Source: Terriglobia bacterium (GTDB lineage: Bacteria > Acidobacteriota > Terriglobia > Acidiferrales > UBA7541). From it: a stretch of DNA of 64,000 nucleotides. Shown in pieces: positions 1-7,919 of the stretch (positions within the stretch are counted from its first letter, which is position 1; each line of letters begins with the position of its first letter). The notes beneath the pieces were generated by a model. The model was given only the letters and a program-made list of their open reading frames with translations, made no database searches and was not told where the DNA came from. The stretch lies in contig JAIQEV010000012.1 of NCBI GenBank assembly GCA_020073585.1, positions 1-64,000 of the forward strand, in the 5' to 3' direction. The position numbers and the translations under genes are program-made.

Positions 1-12
1 GTACCGCCGGCG

Positions 13-609
13 CTAGCGGGCCCAGCCGGAGTCCCCTCCGGACAGGCGGAGCTCGTCTTCGAGCTTGCTAAGGAAATTCCGGAGATCTTCGATCTCCTTC
101 TTCTTGGCTTCGATCTGCGCAAGCTTTTCGTTGATCTCTTTGCGCGCAAACTGTTCCTGCATGGCCTTGTTGGGATCGTTGTAGTTCTGCAACTGGGCCT
201 TGCTGGATTCGCGCTGCAGCACGTCCAGTTCCTTTTCCGCGCGCGCCAGGTTTTCGCGGGCCTGCTGGAATCTCGCCCGCCAGTACTTTTCATCCTTGGC
301 AGCTCCGCCACCCGCTTCCTTGCCCTCGCCCTTTGCGCTCGCGCCTTCTTCGCCCGGCTTTTTCGCGGCGGCCTTCTCCGCAGTTCCCGCCGTGCCCGCC
401 GGGGCGGGAGTGCTTGCCGGCGTGCTGCGGGCCAGTTCGTCGTCCGTATAAATCTTTACTGGCTTTGTGGGGGTCTTTTTCTGTGCCCGGGTTCTGCGCG
501 CAGCCTCGGCCACGGACACTTGCTGCTCCTGCTGGGCATAGGCCGGAACGCTGACAATCGCGGCAGCCGCCAGAAGGGTCACTGCGCGAAATGCGGAAAT
601 AGCTTGCAT
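13..609 (-). CDS. Secreted coiled-coil protein, paralogue of the gene at 41693-42487
   Basis: 198 aa, function unknown. Residues 1-25 form a signal peptide ending in an Ala-rich AYAQ-type site. A low-complexity Ala/Pro/Lys/Gly middle follows, then a charged, heptad-like region from about residue 105 to 190 that I predict to be coiled coil. The C-terminal 90 residues, from KYWRARF to GWAR, match the protein at 41693-42487 almost position for position, so the two are paralogues. It probably sits in the periplasm or at the envelope. It lies downstream of the sensor kinase on the same strand with a 54-bp gap, so it may be co-transcribed. The stop is a TAG close to the left window edge and the gene is complete. 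Confidence 0.8.
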   Translation of the reverse strand: MQAISAFRAVTLLAAAAIVSVPAYAQQEQQVSVAEAARRTRAQKKTPTKPVKIYTDDELARSTPASTPAPAGTAGTAEKAAAKKPGEEGASAKGEGKEAGGGAAKDEKYWRARFQQARENLARAEKELDVLQRESSKAQLQNYNDPNKAMQEQFARKEINEKLAQIEAKKKEIEDLRNFLSKLEDELRLSGGDSGWAR

Positions 610-663
610 ATACGCCTCTTTCGCCGGAGCAAGGCAGGGGACCCCGACATTTTGCTTAGGTTA

Positions 664-2013
664 CTATTTTAGCGCTTCGGAGGCCGTTGGACCGGCGGGT
701 AGCGTAACGATAAACTCCGCTCCGCCCCCCGCGTGGTTGCGCGCTTCGACCTTGCCGCCATGCTGCACGATGATCTTCTGGACCACCGGCAAGCCCAGGC
801 CGGTGCCGTTCGCCTTGGTGGTAAAGAAGGGCACGAAGATCTTGTTCAGGGCTCCGGCGGCGATGCCCGGTCCGTTATCCACAATGCTGATCTGCTGCGT
901 TTCGGCTCCCGCATTGCCCACGATGCTGCCTTCCAGGCGGACCCGCCCGCCCCCGGGAGCAGCGCCGGCGGCCTCCACGGCGTTGCGCGCCAGATTCAAC
1001 AGCGCCTGCCGCAGGAAGCCCTCCTCCCCGGCGACCCGGCCAAAGTTTCCCTGCGCCGCGATCTGCACCTCGGGGAAGGCTTCCTGCAGTTCGGCGACGA
1101 CGCGCTCGACGATCGGCTGCAGGAGCACCTGCTCGTGCGAAATTTCCAACGGCCGCGCGTACTTCAGGAATTCCGTGACCACCTGCGTGATGTTTCGCGA
1201 CTGCTCCAGTATCAGTCCGGCGTATTCCGCCGTTTCCTCCGGCGTGTTTTCCCCGCGGATCAACTGCGCGTAGCCGGAAATGGTGGCCAGGGCATTCTTG
1301 AATTCGTGCGCGATTCCCGCGGACAGCTCTCCGAGCACCGCCAGGTTCTCTTTTAGCTGCACCTGCTGCTGCAGGGCCGCCAGTTCCGTGAGGTCGCTCA
1401 GCAGGCAGATGGCCCCATTGATCTTGTCGCCGCGCCGGATCGGCGAAACCGTGGCACCCAGCAGCCGGATCTCTCCCTGCAATGTGGTGTGCTCCACCTG
1501 CTCCCGCCGGTGGATCGTGCCTTGCTGCAGGCAGCTAGCCACCAGGGCCACCAGCCCGGAACTTTCCCCGAGGGCCTCGCTGTACCGCCGGTACGCCAGC
1601 CCGCGCATGCCCAGCACCTGCTCGGCGGCGGGATTCGCGCTAACGATGATGCCCATGGCGTTCACCACCAGCAGCCCGGCGGGCATGTTGCGCGTCACTT
1701 CTTCGCTCAGCTTTTCCGATTGCACCGCCCGCTCTTTTTCCTCGCGGTGCAGCCGCTCCAGTTCCTTCTCCTGCTCGCGCAGCTTCTGGATCACTCCCTG
1801 CATCGACGCGGTCATGAACGCCGAGGCGTTGTCGCTATTGGGCGCGGCTTCCAGCGGCGATGTCTGCTCCTCGCGTCCGCGCCGGAACACGCGGCGGATG
1901 ACGAAGGTCAGGAAGGCGATAAGGGCGATGAGTCCGAAGAAAAAACCCAGACCGTAGAAGGCCCACCGTCCGTTGCCCTGAAACTCTCCTTGCATGAGGA
2001 TGACGGTCAGCAT
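664..2013 (-). CDS. PAS-domain sensor histidine kinase (NtrB/PilS-like)
   Basis: 449 aa membrane sensor kinase that should autophosphorylate and pass phosphate to a response regulator not seen in this window. One transmembrane segment lies at about residues 17-40, a coiled coil at 76-106 and a PAS domain at about 107-215. The HisKA phosphoacceptor is His236 in the motif GIAHEFKN, with an N box at Asn344, G1 box DNGPGI (379-384) and G2 box GTGLGL (403-408). It starts 22 bp after the prepilin peptidase stop, which suggests one transcript and possibly a role in type IV pilus control, as with PilS; that role is inferred from context only. An internal Met7 is an alternative start. Confidence 0.92.
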   Translation of the reverse strand: MLTVILMQGEFQGNGRWAFYGLGFFFGLIALIAFLTFVIRRVFRRGREEQTSPLEAAPNSDNASAFMTASMQGVIQKLREQEKELERLHREEKERAVQSEKLSEEVTRNMPAGLLVVNAMGIIVSANPAAEQVLGMRGLAYRRYSEALGESSGLVALVASCLQQGTIHRREQVEHTTLQGEIRLLGATVSPIRRGDKINGAICLLSDLTELAALQQQVQLKENLAVLGELSAGIAHEFKNALATISGYAQLIRGENTPEETAEYAGLILEQSRNITQVVTEFLKYARPLEISHEQVLLQPIVERVVAELQEAFPEVQIAAQGNFGRVAGEEGFLRQALLNLARNAVEAAGAAPGGGRVRLEGSIVGNAGAETQQISIVDNGPGIAAGALNKIFVPFFTTKANGTGLGLPVVQKIIVQHGGKVEARNHAGGGAEFIVTLPAGPTASEALK

Positions 2014-2035
2014 GGCTGCTCCGGCGGGGCGCGCT

Positions 2036-2938
2036 TCAGTGGGCTCCCGGAACCCGGTAGAAAACGGGGTGCCGGCTCAGAAACACCACCAGCAAGGCGG
2101 CGATCCCCAGAAACGTTCCCAGGGGCAGTTGGTATTGGCTCGCCAGATAGAAGCGCAGCGATTGAATGCTGCCGAGTCCGCGCCGGCTCGCCCGTTGGGC
2201 AAGCTCCCGCCCCCAGCCCGCCACGTACAGCGTCAGGACGATCCCGATCCCGACGACGCTTCCCAGGAACGTGCCCACCAGAATCGTCAGGAACGTGCCC
2301 CGGAACCCCAGGAACGTCCCCACCATGGCCATCATCTTCACGTCGCCCAGCCCCATGCCCTCGTGGCCCCGCAACGCCTTATACGCTCTCCCGGTGCCCC
2401 ATAGCAGCAGGCTGCCAAATGCCGCGCCCAGCAGCCCATCCAGCAGCCCCACGGCCATCTCCGGCGCACGGCGGTGCACGAACGTCTGCACCACCCACAG
2501 CGCCGTGCCGTCCTGCGGCGGCACCGCCGCGCTGAACACCAGTCCCATGCCGAAGCCCGGCCAGTTCACCGCGTCGGGCAGCATGCGCACCTGCAGGTCG
2601 GTCACCGTCAGCACGATCAGCAGACCGGCAAAGAACAGCCACTTGAACAGCTCCGCGCTTATCCCGAATTCCGCATAGCAGGCCACGAAAACCAGCCCCG
2701 TCAGCAGTTCCACCGCCGGGTACATCGGCGAAATGGGCAGCCCGCAGTCCCGGCATTTCCCGCGCAGCAGCAGCCAGCTCAGCACCGGGATATTGTCGAA
2801 AGGCCGGATGGGCGTCTTGCAGCGCGGGCAGCGCGAGCCCGGCGTCACGATGGACAGCTCTTCCGGAATGCGCGTGATGCACACATTCAGGAAGCTGCCG
2901 ATGATCAGCCCCAGCACCAAAAAGAAGAGAGTAAGCAC
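2036..2938 (-). CDS. pilD: Prepilin leader peptidase / N-methyltransferase (type A24)
   Basis: 300 aa integral membrane aspartic protease that cleaves and N-methylates type IV pilin or type II secretion pseudopilin precursors. The N-terminal DiS_P_DiS domain has the two zinc-type cysteine pairs C37/C40 and C62/C65. The two catalytic aspartates of the TFPP family are Asp114 in TVTDLQ and Asp199 in the GLGDVK motif. Several hydrophobic segments follow. The start is a GTG, because the nearby ATG is in another frame. No pilin genes are nearby; the sensor kinase follows directly. Confidence 0.95.
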   Translation of the reverse strand: MLTLFFLVLGLIIGSFLNVCITRIPEELSIVTPGSRCPRCKTPIRPFDNIPVLSWLLLRGKCRDCGLPISPMYPAVELLTGLVFVACYAEFGISAELFKWLFFAGLLIVLTVTDLQVRMLPDAVNWPGFGMGLVFSAAVPPQDGTALWVVQTFVHRRAPEMAVGLLDGLLGAAFGSLLLWGTGRAYKALRGHEGMGLGDVKMMAMVGTFLGFRGTFLTILVGTFLGSVVGIGIVLTLYVAGWGRELAQRASRRGLGSIQSLRFYLASQYQLPLGTFLGIAALLVVFLSRHPVFYRVPGAH

Positions 2939-3078
2939 ATTTTGACTGTGCCACAGACCCGCACCCGCCTCAACAAAGGCCCCGCCCCGCGTGTCGCATG
3001 GCTAACACCGTTCCATCCTGGAACGCTGCAACCGTTTCACCGTGCGCCACTACTACGCTTTCCCCTCTCATCACGCGG

Positions 3079-3108
3079 TTTGCGCCCCTCTGGCCGCTCC
3101 GCTATATT
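3079..3108 (+). promoter_or_regulatory. Possible sigma-70 promoter for the alpha/beta hydrolase
   Basis: A TATATT -10 hexamer at 3103-3108 stands 18 bp after a weak TTGCGC -35 at 3079-3084, ending 15 bp before the ATG at 3124. The surrounding sequence is otherwise GC-rich, so the AT patch stands out. The -35 match is poor. Confidence 0.35.
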
Positions 3109-3123
3109 TGATTCTTCACTCTT

Positions 3124-4137
3124 ATGCACTGGCTCGAACAGAAAATCCGCCGTTACGAGCACCGTCGCTGGACCACCGACGACAACCGCATGGTGCGCCC
3201 GCTCGAATGGGGCCTCGAGCACATCGGCGGCCGTGCCGGCGAGCCCGATCCCCGCGGCTTCCTGCGCCGTTGGGTCCCCGCCACCATCGAAAACAGCCGC
3301 GAATGGTTCGCCGTTGGCCCGGCCGCCGACTACCGCCTCCACGACAACGTCCTGACCTTCACCAGCGCCCTGTGCTCGGATTCCCCGGAGAACAACACCG
3401 TCCACGCGCAGTTCTTTCCGGCGCGCCGCGGTGGCCCGGCGGTTCTCGTTCTTCCCAACTGGAACGCCAAGTGGGAAGGGCAGCGCGCCTTGTGCCAGTG
3501 GCTGCAGCTCCTCGGCATTACCGTTTTGCGTCTGAGTCTCCCCTATCACGACCGGCGCATGGCCCAGGGCCACGAGCGTGCCGACCAGCTCGTCGGCCCC
3601 AACATCGGCCTCACCCTGCAGGCCAATCGCCAGGCGGTCATGGATGCGCGGCAATGCCTGCGCTGGCTCGAAAGCCAGGGCTACACCCGCCTCGGTGTCC
3701 TCGGCACCAGCATCGGCTCCTCCGTCGGCTATATCACCCTGGTGCACGATCCCGCTGTCCGCGCCGCGGGCTTCTTTCACGTTTCCACTTACTTCGCCGA
3801 CGTGGTCAAATACGGCATGACCACCAACCACGTCTGGGAAGGCCTGCGCAGCAAGATCTCCCTCGACGAACTTCGCCATTTCTGGGCCCCCATCAGCCCC
3901 ATGCCCTACGTCGAACTCGGCCTGGGCGCGGGCAAAAACTGCTTCATGGTCTACGGCAATTACGACCCCACCTTCCTTCCCGAGCTGACCGCCGAAATGC
4001 TCGGCGCCCTGCGCACCCACGGCTGCGACCCGCGCACCCTCGCGCTCCCCTGCGGCCACTACTCACTCGAGCTACCCCCCTTCAGCTACCTCGCCGCCTG
4101 GCGCATGGGCACCTTCTTCCTCGAATCCCTCGCCTGA
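3124..4137 (+). CDS. Alpha/beta hydrolase family protein, ABHD18-like
   Basis: 337 aa, substrate unknown. The alpha/beta-hydrolase fold shows as a strand with oxyanion region (VLVLPNWN, about 108-115) followed by a nucleophile elbow GTSIGSS with Ser196. Plausible acid and base residues are Asp281 (YGNYDPT) and His312 (CGHYS). There is no signal peptide. The length and the PNWNAKWEGQ region resemble the ABHD18/DUF2048-like group. It is a single gene, divergent from pilD and convergent with hutH, with a hairpin terminator after it. Confidence 0.75.
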   Translation: MHWLEQKIRRYEHRRWTTDDNRMVRPLEWGLEHIGGRAGEPDPRGFLRRWVPATIENSREWFAVGPAADYRLHDNVLTFTSALCSDSPENNTVHAQFFPARRGGPAVLVLPNWNAKWEGQRALCQWLQLLGITVLRLSLPYHDRRMAQGHERADQLVGPNIGLTLQANRQAVMDARQCLRWLESQGYTRLGVLGTSIGSSVGYITLVHDPAVRAAGFFHVSTYFADVVKYGMTTNHVWEGLRSKISLDELRHFWAPISPMPYVELGLGAGKNCFMVYGNYDPTFLPELTAEMLGALRTHGCDPRTLALPCGHYSLELPPFSYLAAWRMGTFFLESLA

Positions 4138-4209
4138 AACACGCGGTCCACGGACGAATCGAGACACCCCGCCCGGACCGGAGATGTGTCTTCTAAATTT
4201 AGGCTATAG

Positions 4210-4236
4210 GGGCGCAGCTCGCTGCGCCCGCTTTTA
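4210..4236 (+). terminator. Hairpin terminator between the hydrolase and hutH
   Basis: Perfect 9-bp inverted repeat (GGGCGCAGC, 2-nt loop, GCTGCGCCC) at 4210-4229, followed by GCTTTTA on the plus strand. It sits between two convergent genes and most likely ends the plus-strand hydrolase transcript. The minus side has no T run. Confidence 0.6.
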
Positions 4237-4256
4237 GAGTTGGCTACTTACTGAAC

Positions 4257-5786
4257 TCACCGCAACAATTGCGCGATCTGCGCCTGCCCGATCAGCGCCG
4301 CCACTGCTTCCATATCCGGCGCCAGTGGACGATCCTCCACCACCTTCGGCGCCTTCGCCCGTACTGCGTCGTAGGCCTTCTTCGCCAGCGTCCCAGTCTG
4401 CAGCGGCGCCAGCAGATCGATCCCCTGGCACGCGCACAGCAGCTCGATCGCCACGATATACCGCAGGTTGGCCAGCATGCGCTCCAGCCGCCGCGCTGCG
4501 CTCATGCCCATGGACACGTAATCTTCCTGGTTGCCCGACGTGGAAATCGAATCCACCGAATGCGGCGCAGCCAGCGCGCGGTTTTCGCTGGTCAGCGCCG
4601 CCGCGGTCACCTGCGCGATCATGAACCCCGAATTCAGCCCCGGCTCCGGCGTCAGGAACGCCGGCAGCAGGCTGGTCAGCGGATTGGTCATCTGCTCGAT
4701 GCGCCGCTCGCAGATCCCGCCCAGCGTGGCCAGCGCCACGGCGATCTGGTCCGCGGCCATGGCCAGCGGCTGCCCGTGAAAATTCCCCCCGCTGAGGATG
4801 TCGCCCGCGCCCGTCTTCGCGTCGCGCACGAAGACCAGCGGGTTGTCCGTAGCGCTGTTCAGCTCCACCAGCGCCGTCGCCCGCGCTTGCGCCAGCGCAT
4901 CGCGCACCGCTCCGTGCACCTGCGGCGTGCAGCGCACGCTGTAGGGATCCTGCACCCGCGGATCTTTCTCCGCCCCGCGATGCGAATCCCGGATCTGGCT
5001 GCCTTCGTTCAGCCGCACCAGATTGCGCGCCGTCGCCGCCGCTCCGGCGTACGCCCGCGCCTCCATGATCCGCGCATCGAACGCGTTTGGTGTCCCGCGC
5101 AGCGCGTCCATCGAGAGCGCCGCGGCCACGTCCGCCGTATCCGCCAGCACGTCCGCTTCGTACAGCGCGATGCTGATCAGCGCCAGCATCCCCTGCGTTC
5201 CATTCAGCAGCGACAGCCCCTCTTTGGCCTCCAGCGCCACCGGCGTGATCCCCGCCAGCTTCATGGCCACCCCGCCGGGCAGCAACTCCCCGCGGTAGCG
5301 CGCCTGGCCCTCGCCGATCACCACCTGCGCCAGGTGCGCCAGCGGCGCCAGATCCCCCGAAGCCCCCACCGAGCCCTGCCCCGGGATCACCGGATGCACC
5401 CCGGCGTTGAGCATCGCGCACAGCGTTTCCACCGTGGACGCCCGCACCCCGCTCAATCCCTTGGCCAGCGCATTCGCCCGCAGGAGTATCATCGCCCGCG
5501 TTTCCGCTTCGCTCAGCGGCGCGCCCACTCCGCAGGAGTGCGAGCGCACCAGGTTCACCTGCAACTGCCGCACCTGGTCCGCCGAAATGCGCACCGAGGC
5601 CAGCTTGCCGAAGCCCGTGTTGATTCCGTACGCCGTCGCCCCCTCGCGCACCACGCGCTCCACCACGCCCCGCGACGCCTTCATCCGCTCCGCCGCCTCC
5701 GGCGCAATCTCCACCGTTGCGCCGCGAAAGACCACCTCGTACAGCTGCGCAAACGTCAGATTGTTACCCGCAATCGTGACTGTCAT
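4257..5786 (-). CDS. hutH: Histidine ammonia-lyase
   Basis: 509 aa cytoplasmic enzyme converting L-histidine to urocanate and ammonia, the first step of histidine degradation. The Ala142-Ser143-Gly144 triad that cyclises to the MIO cofactor is present in GSVGASGDLAPLAHL, and the active-site Tyr53 lies in TAYGINTGFGK. Length is normal for the family. The ATG overlaps the stop of the upstream thioesterase gene by 4 bp (ATGA), so it is translationally coupled to an acyl-CoA operon. No hutU, hutI or hutG is nearby, which is unusual. A phenylalanine/tyrosine ammonia-lyase of the same superfamily cannot be wholly excluded. Confidence 0.93.
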   Translation of the reverse strand: MTVTIAGNNLTFAQLYEVVFRGATVEIAPEAAERMKASRGVVERVVREGATAYGINTGFGKLASVRISADQVRQLQVNLVRSHSCGVGAPLSEAETRAMILLRANALAKGLSGVRASTVETLCAMLNAGVHPVIPGQGSVGASGDLAPLAHLAQVVIGEGQARYRGELLPGGVAMKLAGITPVALEAKEGLSLLNGTQGMLALISIALYEADVLADTADVAAALSMDALRGTPNAFDARIMEARAYAGAAATARNLVRLNEGSQIRDSHRGAEKDPRVQDPYSVRCTPQVHGAVRDALAQARATALVELNSATDNPLVFVRDAKTGAGDILSGGNFHGQPLAMAADQIAVALATLGGICERRIEQMTNPLTSLLPAFLTPEPGLNSGFMIAQVTAAALTSENRALAAPHSVDSISTSGNQEDYVSMGMSAARRLERMLANLRYIVAIELLCACQGIDLLAPLQTGTLAKKAYDAVRAKAPKVVEDRPLAPDMEAVAALIGQAQIAQLLR

Positions 5787-6217
5787 GCATCTCTCAGCTT
5801 GGCCGTCTGCGCTGCAGGAACCGCCAGGACGGCGCGATATTTTCCCGGGAGGGACTTGGGCCGGCCGTTCTTTCCGCAGATGACGTGTATGGTCTCCCCC
5901 GTGGCGAGCAGTTCTTCGTCCGCCGCGCGGAAAAGTTCGTAGGAAAACTTCACGATGCGCGTGCCGGACTCCGCGATACGCGTCCGCACCCGCAGCACAT
6001 CATCGTAGCGCGCCGGCTGCAGATACCGGCAATGCGCGTCGGCAACCACGATATGGCAATCGTCCTGCGTTTCCATCTCCTTGTAGTTGAACCCCAGCGC
6101 GCGCAGCAGCTCGACGCGCCCCACCTCGAACCAGATCAGGTAGTTGGCATGGTACACCACGCCCATCTGGTCGGTTTCCGCGTAGCGCACCCGCAGCGTC
6201 GTGTCGTGCTGGCTCAT
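5783..6217 (-). CDS. Acyl-CoA thioesterase, 4HBT hotdog family (YbgC-like)
   Basis: 144 aa single hotdog-fold domain. The family motif RYAETDQMGVVYHANY is at residues 11-26, with catalytic Asp16 and the Tyr22-His23 pair. YbgC-type enzymes hydrolyse acyl-CoA or 4-hydroxybenzoyl-CoA thioesters in the cytoplasm. The start ATG is 2 bp after the enoyl-CoA hydratase stop, and the stop overlaps hutH by 4 bp, so it is an internal gene of the operon. An open frame continues upstream to 6673 but only over the hydratase gene and is not coding. The substrate is probably a branched or short acyl-CoA, by context only. Confidence 0.9.
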   Translation of the reverse strand: MSQHDTTLRVRYAETDQMGVVYHANYLIWFEVGRVELLRALGFNYKEMETQDDCHIVVADAHCRYLQPARYDDVLRVRTRIAESGTRIVKFSYELFRAADEELLATGETIHVICGKNGRPKSLPGKYRAVLAVPAAQTAKLRDA

Positions 6218-6219
6218 CC

Positions 6220-7008
6220 TCAGGCGCCCTCTTCGCCGCGCCACACCGGCTTGCGCTTTTCCAGGAACGAAGCCAGCCCCTCCCGGAAATCCGCCGTCGA
6301 GCGCACGCGCGCATTCTCCGCAATGGCCCGCTCCAGGTCTGCGTCCAGCCCCGCCGCGGCCGCATCGGTCAGGAGGCGCTTGGTCCGCGCCAGGCTCGTC
6401 GGGCTGGCCGCCAGCAGCGTGTCCGCCAGGTCCCGCGCGCGCCACAGTAGCCGCTCCGCCGGCACCAGCTCCGTCGCCAGCCCCAGCTCTTTCGCCTCCA
6501 GCGCCTCGATAATCCGCCCCGTGAGCAGCAGGTCCCGCGCCCGCTTCTCCCCGATCTGCCGCGTCAGGAAAACCGAAACGATCGCCGGCAGAAATCCGAT
6601 CTTCACTTCCGTGTACCCGAATTTCGCCACCGGCGCCGCCAGCGTGAAGTCGCACAGCGTGGCAATCGCGCACCCGCCCGCCAGCGCCGCCCCGTTCACC
6701 GCCGCGATCAGCGGCTTCGGAAAACTCCAGATCCGCCGGAACATCCCCGCCATCCGCCGCGAATCTTCGAGGTTCTCCTTCGGCGACTGCCGGGCAATGG
6801 CCGCCAGCATTTCCAGGTCCATCCCCGAGCAGAACGCTTTGCCGTTCCCCGTCAGGATCGCCAGCCGCGCCGCGCCCCTCTCGATCTCCTCGAGCGCGCT
6901 CAGCAGCTCCTGAATCATCTGCGTGGAGATGGCGTTGCGCTTCTCCGGCCGGTTCAGCGTGATGGTGGCGATGTCGTTCGCCGTTTCCAGCAGCAGCGTC
7001 GAGTACAT
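6220..7008 (-). CDS. Enoyl-CoA hydratase/isomerase family, likely 3-methylglutaconyl-CoA hydratase
   Basis: 262 aa crotonase-fold enzyme. It has the N-terminal NRPEKRNAIS motif (19-28), the oxyanion segments AFCSGMDLEML (59-69) and AAVNGAALAGGC (102-113), and an acidic residue Glu134 at the hydratase catalytic position. It lies between an HMG-CoA-lyase-like gene (16-bp gap) and a thioesterase, downstream of a carboxyltransferase. In the leucine pathway the step between methylcrotonyl-CoA carboxylase and HMG-CoA lyase is 3-methylglutaconyl-CoA hydratase, so that is the likeliest role (LiuC type). The fold alone does not fix the substrate. Confidence 0.88.
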   Translation of the reverse strand: MYSTLLLETANDIATITLNRPEKRNAISTQMIQELLSALEEIERGAARLAILTGNGKAFCSGMDLEMLAAIARQSPKENLEDSRRMAGMFRRIWSFPKPLIAAVNGAALAGGCAIATLCDFTLAAPVAKFGYTEVKIGFLPAIVSVFLTRQIGEKRARDLLLTGRIIEALEAKELGLATELVPAERLLWRARDLADTLLAASPTSLARTKRLLTDAAAAGLDADLERAIAENARVRSTADFREGLASFLEKRKPVWRGEEGA

Positions 7009-7024
7009 AGGCGAAAAATTCTCC

Positions 7025-7918
7025 TCAGTTGGGTAGTGGCGCGTGCGCGTATTTCCGGCGAATTTCGTCGCTCATCTGGATAACGCGCGCCAGTCGTTCG
7101 GCGCGCACACCGGGATCTCCGCCGGCCGTGCGCAGCGCCGCCAGCACCGACTCGGTGGCCAGGTTCCCCACCAGCTCATCCCCTGCAAACGGGCACCCGC
7201 CCAGTCCCGTCAGCGCGCTATCGAATCTCCGGCAGCCCGCCGCGTACGCCGCCAGCACCTTAGCCTCCTTGGTCTCCGGCCGGCTGTGCAGGTGCACCCC
7301 CAGCTCGATCCCCGCCACGTGGTTCTTCACCTGGTTGTACAGCGTGCCCACCAGTTCCGGCGAAGCATTCCCCGCCGTGTCCGCCAGCGAAACCGTGCGC
7401 ACCCGGATATCCTTCAGCCACTCCAATGTCTCCTCGACGATCTCCGGCCCCCACGGCTCGTCGTAGGGATTCCCGAAGGCCATCGAAATGTAGATCACCA
7501 GGTCGCGCCCCGCCGCCGCCGTCTCTTTCTTCAGCTTTTCCACCAGCGCCCGCGATTCGCTGCGGCTCATGTTGGCATTGGCGCGCCGGAAATACGCCGA
7601 AATCGAGTACGGGTAGCCGATCGTCGTCACTCCCGGCGTCGCCAGCGCCCGCTCCAGCCCCTTCTCATTCACCACGATCCCGATAATCTCCGGCGGCGGG
7701 ACGCCCGCGGGCAGGGAAGCGTTCAACCGCTTCATCACCTCTTCGCTGTCCGCCATCTGCTTCACGTGTTTGGGCGAAACGAAGCTCACCGCGTCAATGT
7801 GCTTGAACCCCGCCAGCACCAGCTCCTTCAGATATTCCGCCTTGTATTCTGTCGGAATAAACTCCGGCAATCCCTGCCACGCATCGCGCGGGCACTCGAT
7901 CAATTTCACGGGTTCCAT
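7025..7918 (-). CDS. Hydroxymethylglutaryl-CoA lyase family protein
   Basis: 297 aa HMGL-like TIM barrel that should cleave HMG-CoA to acetoacetate and acetyl-CoA, the last step of leucine breakdown. The active-site Arg11-Asp12 pair, the metal-binding HLH at 209-211 and the signature GLGGCPFAGDELVGN with Cys242 are present. The usual N-terminal PRDGLQ signature reads PRDAWQ here, a visible departure next to the catalytic Arg-Asp, so a related acyl-CoA lyase is possible. The ATG is 1 bp after the carboxyltransferase stop, showing tight coupling. Confidence 0.85.
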   Translation of the reverse strand: MEPVKLIECPRDAWQGLPEFIPTEYKAEYLKELVLAGFKHIDAVSFVSPKHVKQMADSEEVMKRLNASLPAGVPPPEIIGIVVNEKGLERALATPGVTTIGYPYSISAYFRRANANMSRSESRALVEKLKKETAAAGRDLVIYISMAFGNPYDEPWGPEIVEETLEWLKDIRVRTVSLADTAGNASPELVGTLYNQVKNHVAGIELGVHLHSRPETKEAKVLAAYAAGCRRFDSALTGLGGCPFAGDELVGNLATESVLAALRTAGGDPGVRAERLARVIQMSDEIRRKYAHAPLPN

Positions 7919-7919
7919 G

